A stretch of DNA of 5,456 nucleotides from Bacillota bacterium. Lineage in GTDB: Bacteria; Bacillota; Clostridia; Christensenellales; SZUA-584. The stretch is taken from positions 1-5,456 of the forward strand of contig JAEZNC010000131.1 of the NCBI GenBank assembly GCA_023441905.1, given 5' to 3'. This document shows positions 1 to 5,378 of this stretch, one piece after another. The first letter of the stretch is position 1. Each line of letters starts with the position of its first letter. The position numbers were made by a program, and so were the translations under genes. The notes under the pieces were generated by a model, which was not told where the DNA came from, searched no databases, and saw nothing but the letters and a program-made list of their open reading frames with translations.

Positions 1-758
1 CCGTCCCATCCGCAGAAAACACGCTCGCCTGCTTTGATAAGCAGCCATTTTGAAAACACCGTAAAGTCAAAGGGCAAAAGATTATAAAATGCTTTCAGAT
101 AAGATTTTGCGATGACAGCGCCAGACGCCTTCAACAGCCTGTATTGCAGACCTGTTATACCCGGAACCTTTGGTATGTTTTTAAGCAGCAAATAAGAATG
201 GGCGGCATCGGAAACCAAATCGCCCTTATAGGCCCCGAACCAGTCAATGAAGAAATTCTTATCACCTGTTTTCAATATGTTGCCCGGATGAAAATCACCA
301 TGGCATAAAGCGGTCCCTTCTGTTAAGCCGTCAAGAATATCGAGCATAAAAGTTTTTGTATCTTCGCTCAGCGGCGAAAGCCCAATCAAATAACGGGAGC
401 GCTCTTTCCCGGTAACCAAACCTTCAATATCAATAGAATCGGGCATGTTGGCGTGAAGCCTTGCGAGCAAGGCACCCTGCTGTTTCAGCTTATGAGGGTT
501 CTTCTTGATGAAATCCATCATCGATATGCCGTCTATCTTTTCGACTACCACAGCGGGTTTGCCGTCAACGGTCAAAGATTCATAAACTTCGGGAACATCC
601 AATCGATCTTTCAATGCCCTCATCACTTTGATTTCGTTACCCAGCAGCTGCGCATCTTCGGGTTTTCGCAAGACCCTGAGGACTTTGCCCTCACCATAGT
701 AATAAATCTGCGCTTGTGCCCCCTGCGCCATCAGTTTGAGCCCCTCAAGTGTTCTCAC
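1..758 (-). CDS. APH/choline-kinase-fold phosphotransferase family protein (3' partial)
   Basis: I translated this by hand. It is an open frame of 252 codons that leaves the window at base 1, so the C-terminus is missing, probably by only a few tens of residues given the usual family length of about 260-300. It resembles the aminoglycoside phosphotransferase (APH, Pfam PF01636-like) superfamily of small-molecule kinases. The N-lobe opens with LMAQGAQAQIYYYGEGKVLR (residues 9-28), in the place of the nucleotide-binding loop, followed by a candidate helix-C glutamate (E42) and a hinge-like VVVEKIDG (70-77). The C-lobe carries the Brenner motif CHGDFHPGNIL (152-162), with catalytic Asp155 and metal-binding Asn160, then the DFG equivalent IDW (171-173). 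GTG at 758-756 is chosen as start because GGAGGG lies 4 nt upstream; the overlapping ATG at 760-758 is followed at once by TGA. The substrate cannot be told from sequence. Family members phosphorylate aminoglycosides, choline, homoserine, sugars and others, so a resistance role should not be assumed. There is no signal peptide, so it is presumably cytosolic. Confidence 0.85.
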   Translation of the reverse strand, partial: MRTLEGLKLMAQGAQAQIYYYGEGKVLRVLRKPEDAQLLGNEIKVMRALKDRLDVPEVYESLTVDGKPAVVVEKIDGISMMDFIKKNPHKLKQQGALLARLHANMPDSIDIEGLVTGKERSRYLIGLSPLSEDTKTFMLDILDGLTEGTALCHGDFHPGNILKTGDKNFFIDWFGAYKGDLVSDAAHSYLLLKNIPKVPGITGLQYRLLKASGAVIAKSYLKAFYNLLPFDFTVFSKWLLIKAGERVFCGWD

Positions 759-762
759 ATTT

Positions 763-768
763 CCCTCC
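763..768 (-). promoter_or_regulatory. Ribosome binding site of the APH-like gene
   Basis: GGAGGG ends 4 nt before the GTG codon at 758-756 and decides the start. Its upstream edge touches the T-tract of the hairpin at 769-807, so no room is left for a separate promoter between terminator and RBS. Confidence 0.75.
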
Positions 769-807
769 AAAAAATATGATCCGGCCTTAATAAAGGTCAG
801 ATCATAT
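769..807 (-). terminator. Hairpin plus T-tract: intrinsic terminator or attenuator
   Basis: The arms 774-788 and 793-807 form an inverted repeat with loop AATA. The outer 8 bp (ATATGATC/GATCATAT) are perfect. The inner 7 bp carry two non-Watson-Crick positions, one a G-U wobble and the other an A-C mismatch in minus-strand RNA. On the minus strand the stem runs into six T residues (774-769), as in a Rho-independent terminator; on the plus strand no T-run follows. It begins 26 nt after the thioesterase stop codon and so fits as the end of the dnaE-mtrB-small gene-thioesterase transcript. The stem is not very GC-rich, so efficiency may be partial, which would let some transcripts reach the kinase gene just beyond. 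Confidence 0.7.
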
Positions 808-832
808 GGGTGCTGCTTTATTCTCTTCTATC

Positions 833-841
833 CTTATATCA
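833..841 (-). promoter_or_regulatory. Possible extended -10 element upstream of the APH-like gene
   Basis: TGATATAAG on the minus strand matches an extended -10 (TGnTATAAT with one mismatch) and overlaps the thioesterase stop codon. No good -35 is seen at 16-18 nt. If active, its transcript would include the whole hairpin at 807-769 before reaching the kinase RBS. This is a motif match only. Confidence 0.2.
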
Positions 842-1247
842 TCTCTTCGAGCATGGCATAAAGCCTCGGCACAACGCGTTTCATTGAATAGGGCTTAAAG
901 TTTTTGTCGACGAACACATGGTCCGTCTGCCCTTTCGCCACGAGCTTGGCATCCTTTTCTCTTATGATTTCATAAAAAAACTTCACTTTAACCGCGCTTA
1001 AATCGGCCACGGATACTCTGACGGTCAATATGTCATGGTAATAGGCAGGATGAAAGTACTGGCACAAATCTGAAACAGGCGCAAGAAAATAACCGAGGTC
1101 TTCTACTTCCTTATAGCTTAATCCGCACTGCCTGACGATTTCCTCGAGACCGATATCGAGCCAGTTTAAGTAATTGGCGTGATGCGCTAAGCCCTGCCTG
1201 CCGACTTCCGAATACCTCACTTGTATCTTGCATTCCACATTTTTCAT
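834..1247 (-). CDS. Acyl-CoA thioesterase, YbgC/4HBT hotdog family
   Basis: The gene encodes 137 aa, the usual length for single-hotdog thioesterases of the YbgC / 4-hydroxybenzoyl-CoA thioesterase family, which hydrolyse acyl-CoA or acyl-ACP thioesters in the cytosol as tetramers. The signature region is VRYSEVGRQGLAHHANYL (residues 10-27), followed by the long central helix (about 29-43), then GLSYKEVEDLG (42-52), FHPAYYHD (65-72) and the beta-sheet strands that complete the fold (about 73-113). One oddity stands out. In E. coli YbgC and Pseudomonas 4HBT the position aligned with Gly16 is the catalytic Asp (YxDTDxxG, FGDCDPAG). Here the motif reads SEVGRQG, with codon GGC, one base away from GAC. 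Activity may therefore be altered, or Glu14 may stand in. The ATG at 1247 has GGAGG 8 nt upstream. It starts 28 nt after the small gene and is followed by the hairpin at 807-769. The natural substrate is unknown. Confidence 0.88.
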   Translation of the reverse strand: MKNVECKIQVRYSEVGRQGLAHHANYLNWLDIGLEEIVRQCGLSYKEVEDLGYFLAPVSDLCQYFHPAYYHDILTVRVSVADLSAVKVKFFYEIIREKDAKLVAKGQTDHVFVDKNFKPYSMKRVVPRLYAMLEEMI

Positions 1248-1275
1248 ACAACGCCCCTCCGAAAAAGATAAATTG

Positions 1276-1473
1276 TCAAAAGCCTTTTTCCATGAGTATT
1301 TCTCTGGCCGAAGCAGCTTCGGATTCGAGCACCATCACCTCGTAGGTATCGCTGCTGCATTTTGTTTTGGCCGACACGTTGCGAATCTTCACCAGAATCC
1401 CTTCGGATTCAAGATTCTTTTGCATTGCTTGCGCCATTTTTACGGAACTGGCCATGCCCACAACGATCCACAT
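1276..1473 (-). CDS. Conserved small protein, DUF2007-like (function unknown)
   Basis: This 65-aa protein has no signal peptide or membrane segment. The predicted order is strand (MWIVVGMA, 1-8), amphipathic helix (about 9-24), strand (ILVKIRN, 26-32), strand (TYEVMVLESE, 43-52) and helix (AASAREILMEKG, 53-64). That pattern suggests a small ferredoxin-like fold resembling the DUF2007 'putative signal transducing protein' group. From memory, similar short proteins ending in VxESExxxAxEIL occur widely in Clostridia near dnaE or acc/pfk genes and are sometimes misannotated as glutamate decarboxylase; the length and motifs here rule out that enzyme. There is a single Cys (C39) and no CxxC pair, so it is not anti-TRAP. 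The ATG at 1473 is preceded by AAAGGAGA with 5 nt spacing, lying in the 14-nt gap after mtrB, so translation with mtrB is likely coordinated. The biochemical role is unknown. Confidence 0.75.
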   Translation of the reverse strand: MWIVVGMASSVKMAQAMQKNLESEGILVKIRNVSAKTKCSSDTYEVMVLESEAASAREILMEKGF

Positions 1474-1487
1474 AGCGATCTCCTTTT

Positions 1488-1733
1488 TCAGGCATCCGTT
1501 TTGCCGGAATAAATAATACCGTAGGCGGTATTCACCTGTGCTTTGCCTCTGATTTTTACAGCCGATGTGTTTTCGGTAAACTGAGCGATCATCACTTCAC
1601 CGTTATCGAGCTTTTCCGTGTGATGAAAACGCGTATCCCGACCGCGCGTCATACCGATGATATTCACGCCATCTTCGAGCGCTTTGATCACAATATAATC
1701 CTGATTGTAGCTGTTGCCGTTCTCCGAATCCAT
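1488..1733 (-). CDS. mtrB: TRAP, tryptophan-activated RNA-binding attenuation protein
   Basis: The gene encodes 81 aa that closely follow B. subtilis MtrB (TRAP) along the whole length without gaps in the core. TRAP forms an 11-subunit ring that binds tryptophan between subunits and then wraps RNA with repeated (G/U)AG triplets, causing transcription termination or translation repression of trp genes. Visible here: [20 protein letters not shown] (12-31), [12 protein letters not shown] (36-47) and [14 protein letters not shown] (50-63). The RNA-binding KKR set is intact as Lys41, Lys60 and Arg62 (K37, K56, R58 in B. subtilis), as is Phe36 (F32). The loops that enclose tryptophan are conserved, including Thr29, Thr34, Gln51 and Thr53. 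ATG at 1733-1731 is preferred, with AGG about 8 nt upstream. A GTG at 1742-1740 would add three residues but lies only 3 nt from AAGGA. In B. subtilis mtrB follows folE (mtrA); here it follows dnaE, 67 nt after its stop. No TRAP target repeats are seen in its own leader. Confidence 0.95.
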   Translation of the reverse strand: MDSENGNSYNQDYIVIKALEDGVNIIGMTRGRDTRFHHTEKLDNGEVMIAQFTENTSAVKIRGKAQVNTAYGIIYSGKTDA

Positions 1734-1763
1734 CTGCCGCACCTGTCCTTAAAATTTAGTCAT

Positions 1764-1792
1764 ATATTAGCATATTTTTTGCTTCCCGACAA
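1764..1792 (-). promoter_or_regulatory. Candidate sigma-A promoter for mtrB and downstream genes
   Basis: On the minus strand, TTGTCG (1792-1787) is followed after exactly 17 nt by TAATAT (1769-1764), preceded by an extended -10 TGC (1772-1770). Each hexamer matches the consensus at 4 of 6. The -35 box starts 8 nt after the dnaE stop codon, and transcription would start near 1757, about 25 nt before the mtrB ATG. No terminator is visible between dnaE and mtrB, so read-through from dnaE is also likely. Confidence 0.45.
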
Positions 1793-1800
1793 TATGTGAT

Positions 1801-4800
1801 TCAGCCAACAACCACATTATCCTTACCGAACGCCGATTCAAGGCTTTGAATAAGCGCATCCGTCACCGTCACGCCGAGCGGCCCGCATGTTTTTATTTTC
1901 TGGCCCGTCTTTTCTATCATCACCGACACACATTCGTCCCCCGGAGACGTGCGCAATATCTGCTTGAGCCTCACGGTATCGTCGCCCATATCCTGCGGCA
2001 CACGCACAAAAAGCTTTTTGCCGTCGTATTTTTCATCCTTCACCACAAACGGGCGAATGTCGTCCACAAGCAGCTGCGGTGCTTCTCCCTCGCGGATATC
2101 CACCTTGCCGAGCACGCGCACAATCGCGTCTTCGGTGAGCATCGGCTCCACCTTTAAAAACGCACTCGGGAATATAACGAGCTCGAGCGACCCGTACAAA
2201 TCTTCGAGCCACGCGTTGGCCATCAGCTTTTTAAGCTTTGTGGACCGCCTTCTGATACCGTTCAGTATGCCGATCAATTCAACATCCCGTGATTCAAAAA
2301 ACCGGGCCGAATCCGCGTCGTCTGTGGCCGAGAGGATTCGGAATATATTGACTTCTCTCTTCTTGAGCTGCTTTTTGTACCTGTCGAGCGGATGGCCCGA
2401 AAGATAAATACCGGTCGCGAGCTTTTCAATGGCGAGCAGCTTTTCTTTAGAGTATTCGGGGATCTCTTCAAAATCGTCCGAATCACCCACCGCTTTTCCG
2501 GGCAACGCATCAAAAAGCGATATCTGCCCTTCCACCGTTTTGCGTTTGGCATCCTGCGCCGTTTTGAGCACGCGCTCGCATACGGCAGCCAGCGAGGAGC
2601 GTTTGAGCCCCAAATTATCAAAACAGCCCGCGAATATCATGCCTTCGAGCATCTTGCGGTTGATAATGCCCGCCGTGCGGTTGATAAAGCTGCGAAAACT
2701 CGTGTATTCTCCTTTTTCACGCTCCGTCACAATGTCTTCGGCGGCGCGCCCCACATCGCGTATCGCCGCAAACCCAAAACGGATGCCGCCGTTTTCGGGC
2801 GCGAACAGAAACTGCGATTTGTTGATATCCGGCCCGAACACACGGATGCCGCTGCCGACACAGTACTGAATATACGCGGAAATCTTGTCCGGCGTGCCGA
2901 TAAAGCTGTTTAACAGCGCGGTCATGTATTCCACTTTGTAATAGCATTTCAAATACGCAGTATAATATGTGATCGCCGCGTAAGCGCACGCATGGGATTT
3001 GTTAAACGCATATTCCGCGAAATCCATCATCTGATTGAAAATGCTCTCGGCGGCAGCGGCCGGCACACCGCGTTTGAGCGCGCCCTCCACGCCGTTTTGC
3101 TCGTCGCCGTAGATGAATATGCGCCTTTCCTTCTCCATCACGTCTTTTTTCTTTTTGCTCATCGCACGGCGCACAAGATCGCTGCGGCCCATCGAATAAC
3201 CCGCGAGATCGCGTACGATCTCCATCACCTGCTCCTGATACACCATACAGCCGTAGGTTTCGGATAGTATGCGTTTGAGCCTTGGGTGCAGATAGTTCAC
3301 GCTTTTCGGATCGCGTTTTGCCGCAAGATAAGCCGGTATGCTGTCCATCGGCCCCGGACGGTATAAAGCGATAACCACCATGATATCGCCCAGATTTTCG
3401 GCCTTGAGCTGCACGGCCAGCTGCCGCATGCCCGCGCTTTCCAGCTGGAATATGCCGTCTGTATCGCCCGAAGCAATCAGCGCGTAAACGTTCTTGTCGT
3501 CGTATTTGAGCGTGCTCAAATCGAGCTTCACGCCGCGTGTTTTTTCAATAAGCTCCAGTGTATGGCGAATCACGGTCAGGTTTCGGAGGCCAAGAAAGTC
3601 CATCTTTAAAAGGCCTAGGCTTTCGAGAGTTCCCATCGGGAACTGTGTGATCACGCTGCCGTCGCGCGGGTTGATCTGCAGCGGCACATACTCGGTGATG
3701 GGCCGGCGAGATATCACAACGCCCGCCGCGTGCGTGGACGCGTGGCGCGGTATGCCTTCGAGCTTCATCGCCGTGTCGAGCAGGTCTTTGATCTCCGGCT
3801 TGGTTTGGTATTCGGCCATGAGGCGCGGATTTTCCTCCATCGCACGCCGCACCGTCATCTTCAGCGCGAACGGCACCATCTTGGCAATCCTGTCCGCGTC
3901 GGCCAGCGGCAGCTTCATCGCGCGCGCCACATCGCGAATCACCTGCTTGGCACCGAGTGTGCCGAACGTGATGATCTGAGCGACCTTGTCCTCGCCGTAT
4001 TTGGCGACGACATAATCGATCACTTCCTGACGGCGCTCGATGCAAAAGTCGATATCGATATCGGGCATACTGATGCGTTCGGGGTTTAAAAAGCGCTCGA
4101 AGAGTAGCGAATACTCGATTGGGTCGATATCCGTGATGCGCAGCACATAAGCGCAGAGGCTGCCCGCCGCGCTGCCGCGCCCGGGGCCCACCATAATGCC
4201 GTGATCCCGCGCGTATTTGATGAAATCCCAAACGATCAGGAAGTAATCCGTGAAGCCCATGTTTTTGATGACGCCGAGCTCGTATTCGAGCCGCTCCTTA
4301 AGCTCGTCGGTCACAGGGTCATAGCGTTCGCTCAGGCCCTGCATACAAACTCTTTTCAAGTATGCGTCGTGGTCTTCGTCATCCGGAACGGCGAACACGG
4401 GCAGATGCCGCGCGGAGAAATCCATTTTCACGTCGCACTTGTCCGCAATCAGCTGCGTATTGCTGATGGCCTCGGGTGCGTACGCAAACAGCGTGCTCAT
4501 CTCCTGCGCGCTTTTGATATAAAATTCATCCGTGCCGAAGCGCATTCTGTCCGCGTCGTCCACGAACGAGCGGGTCTGTATGCACAGCAGTATGTCCTGC
4601 GCCTGTGCGTCTTCACGGTTCGTGTAATGCACATCGTTGGTGGCCACGAGAGGAATGGAAAGCTCGGTGCCCATTTTAACCAGCGCGGCGTTCACCTGCT
4701 TTTGCTCGGGCAAAAAGTGGTCCTGCAATTCAAGGTAGAAATCGTCACCGAACATACCGCGCAGCCGCTCCGCGAGTTTTCTCGCGCCTTCGATGTCGCC

Positions 4801-5241
4801 CGCCATAATCATGCGTGGGATATCGCCCGCGAGGCAGGCCGAGAGGCAAATCAATCCGTTTTTATTCGTTTCGAGCACATCGTAATCAATGCGCGGCTTA
4901 TGGTAAAACCCTTTGGTGAAGCCGATGGAAGAGAGCCTCATCAGGTTTTGATAACCTTCGGCGTTTTTGGCAAGCAGTACGAGATGCGAATATTCCTTCA
5001 TCTCTTTTGTTTTGTCATTGAGACTGCCGGGCGCGACATACACCTCGCACCCGATGATGGGCTTGATTCCTGTATCCACAGCCTTGCGGTAAAAATCCAC
5101 CACACCGTACAGCACACCGTGGTCGGTCACCGCGATGCTGCCCATATTGAGCTCAGCCGCGCGCGCCATCACGTCGCCGATGCGCGCCGCACCGTCGAGC
5201 AGGCTGTATTCGGTATGCAGATGAAGATGCGTAAAATCCAT
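1801..5241 (-). CDS. dnaE: DNA polymerase III subunit alpha (DnaE1 type)
   Basis: This is the 1146-aa C-family replicase catalytic subunit, close in length to E. coli (1160) and B. subtilis DnaE (1115). Domains in order: the N-terminal PHP domain (about 1-270), with candidate metal ligands H7/H9 (HLHT), D40/H41 (TDHG), E66 (GCEVY), H86, C136 and D203/H205 (NDVHY) all present; the palm/polymerase core with GPGRGSAAGS (352-361), PDIDIDF (393-399, catalytic Asp394 and Asp396) and KMDFLGLR (546-553, third Asp548); fingers with the ALYRPGPM segment (625-632) and the SKKKKD loop (695-700); tandem helix-hairpin-helix (about 858-890); a clamp-binding motif GQISLFD (905-911); an OB-fold domain (about 986-1064) with WLEDLYGSLE (1011-1020); and a C-terminal domain. 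The frame is intact with no intein. ATG at 5241-5239 is chosen because GGAGG lies 5 nt upstream and the product starts MDFTHLHLHTEYS, as is normal. An upstream TTG at 5286 would add 15 residues with no RBS. The order differs from PolC, which carries an inserted exonuclease in PHP. Confidence 0.98.
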   Translation of the reverse strand: MDFTHLHLHTEYSLLDGAARIGDVMARAAELNMGSIAVTDHGVLYGVVDFYRKAVDTGIKPIIGCEVYVAPGSLNDKTKEMKEYSHLVLLAKNAEGYQNLMRLSSIGFTKGFYHKPRIDYDVLETNKNGLICLSACLAGDIPRMIMAGDIEGARKLAERLRGMFGDDFYLELQDHFLPEQKQVNAALVKMGTELSIPLVATNDVHYTNREDAQAQDILLCIQTRSFVDDADRMRFGTDEFYIKSAQEMSTLFAYAPEAISNTQLIADKCDVKMDFSARHLPVFAVPDDEDHDAYLKRVCMQGLSERYDPVTDELKERLEYELGVIKNMGFTDYFLIVWDFIKYARDHGIMVGPGRGSAAGSLCAYVLRITDIDPIEYSLLFERFLNPERISMPDIDIDFCIERRQEVIDYVVAKYGEDKVAQIITFGTLGAKQVIRDVARAMKLPLADADRIAKMVPFALKMTVRRAMEENPRLMAEYQTKPEIKDLLDTAMKLEGIPRHASTHAAGVVISRRPITEYVPLQINPRDGSVITQFPMGTLESLGLLKMDFLGLRNLTVIRHTLELIEKTRGVKLDLSTLKYDDKNVYALIASGDTDGIFQLESAGMRQLAVQLKAENLGDIMVVIALYRPGPMDSIPAYLAAKRDPKSVNYLHPRLKRILSETYGCMVYQEQVMEIVRDLAGYSMGRSDLVRRAMSKKKKDVMEKERRIFIYGDEQNGVEGALKRGVPAAAAESIFNQMMDFAEYAFNKSHACAYAAITYYTAYLKCYYKVEYMTALLNSFIGTPDKISAYIQYCVGSGIRVFGPDINKSQFLFAPENGGIRFGFAAIRDVGRAAEDIVTEREKGEYTSFRSFINRTAGIINRKMLEGMIFAGCFDNLGLKRSSLAAVCERVLKTAQDAKRKTVEGQISLFDALPGKAVGDSDDFEEIPEYSKEKLLAIEKLATGIYLSGHPLDRYKKQLKKREVNIFRILSATDDADSARFFESRDVELIGILNGIRRRSTKLKKLMANAWLEDLYGSLELVIFPSAFLKVEPMLTEDAIVRVLGKVDIREGEAPQLLVDDIRPFVVKDEKYDGKKLFVRVPQDMGDDTVRLKQILRTSPGDECVSVMIEKTGQKIKTCGPLGVTVTDALIQSLESAFGKDNVVVG

Positions 5242-5246
5242 GTGAA

Positions 5247-5251
5247 CCTCC
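5247..5251 (-). promoter_or_regulatory. Ribosome binding site of dnaE
   Basis: GGAGG on the minus strand ends 5 nt before the ATG at 5241-5239. It fixes the dnaE start there rather than at the in-frame TTG 45 nt upstream. Confidence 0.85.
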
Positions 5252-5257
5252 GTCTTT

Positions 5258-5286
5258 AATATAGCGTAAATGGCGTGATGATTCAA
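5258..5286 (-). promoter_or_regulatory. Candidate dnaE promoter with a very short leader
   Basis: On the minus strand, TTGAAT (5286-5281, 4 of 6 to TTGACA) is separated by 17 nt from TATATT (5263-5258, 5 of 6 to TATAAT). Start of transcription would fall near 5253-5251, leaving a leader of only about 10-12 nt that just contains the GGAGG. The spacing is ideal, but the short leader lowers confidence; a weaker TATGAT farther upstream (on the minus strand near 5293-5288) lacks a convincing -35. Confidence 0.4.
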
Positions 5287-5290
5287 TCAT
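5278..5290. repeat. 13-bp palindrome in the divergent intergenic region
   Basis: ATGATTCAATCAT is a perfect inverted repeat of 6-bp arms around one central base. It covers the candidate dnaE -35 box (5286-5281), a position where a dimeric repressor would block polymerase. The flanking bases do not extend the symmetry. It could be an operator or chance; no known regulator is recognised from it. Confidence 0.4.
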
Positions 5291-5314
5291 ACACTCACTC
5301 ATGTCCATAAAAAG

Positions 5315-5344
5315 ATGCCGCAACCCGTAAACATATGCTATAAT
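5315..5344 (+). promoter_or_regulatory. Extended -10 promoter for the rightward gene
   Basis: TGCTATAAT (5336-5344) is a perfect extended -10 element on the plus strand. The -35 region is weak (ATGCCG at 5315-5320, 18-nt spacer), which is common for extended -10 promoters. Transcription would begin near 5351, giving a leader of about 28 nt before the TTG start at 5379. It points away from dnaE, so this 137-bp gap is a divergent promoter region. Confidence 0.65.
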
Positions 5345-5364
5345 CGGTATCATAAAAAAACACC

Positions 5365-5370
5365 GGGGAG
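5365..5370 (+). promoter_or_regulatory. Ribosome binding site of the rightward gene
   Basis: GGGGAG is followed by 8 nt and then TTG at 5379, an ideal distance. The ATG at 5372 lies only 1 nt away, too close to be used. The site therefore decides in favour of the TTG start. Confidence 0.65.
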
Positions 5371-5378
5371 CATGGAAT

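Noticed and set aside
453..779. Plus-strand open frame opposite the kinase gene
   Set aside because: The minus strand carries the APH-family motifs HGDFHPGN and IDW in a continuous frame across this stretch; the plus-strand product matches nothing recognisable.
1276..1473. Small protein as anti-TRAP (RtpA) or glutamate decarboxylase
   Set aside because: It has one cysteine and no CxxC zinc motifs, so it is not anti-TRAP, and at 65 aa without a PLP-binding motif it cannot be a decarboxylase.
1771..1796. Inverted repeat CATATT...AATATG between dnaE and mtrB
   Set aside because: Only 6 AT-rich base pairs with a 14-nt loop and no T-tract after it on the minus strand, so it is not a credible dnaE terminator.
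1801..5241. Frequent TCGAGC / GCTCGA words and GAG triplets along the plus strand
   Set aside because: They arise from Leu/Glu/Asp codon preference on the minus strand (CTCGA.) and are irregularly spaced; they do not form a repeat family or a TRAP-binding array, and the GAGs are on the antisense strand.
4201..5259. Long plus-strand open frame of 352 codons opposite dnaE
   Set aside because: It is antisense to a highly conserved part of dnaE, has no RBS at its start and encodes a low-complexity, His/Arg/Val-rich product typical of a mirror of GC-biased codons.
5239..5286. Longer dnaE start at TTG 5286 (15 extra residues)
   Set aside because: There is no RBS upstream, the extra residues are unlike DnaE N-termini, and the ATG at 5241 has GGAGG at 5 nt and gives the standard DFTHLHLHTEYS opening.
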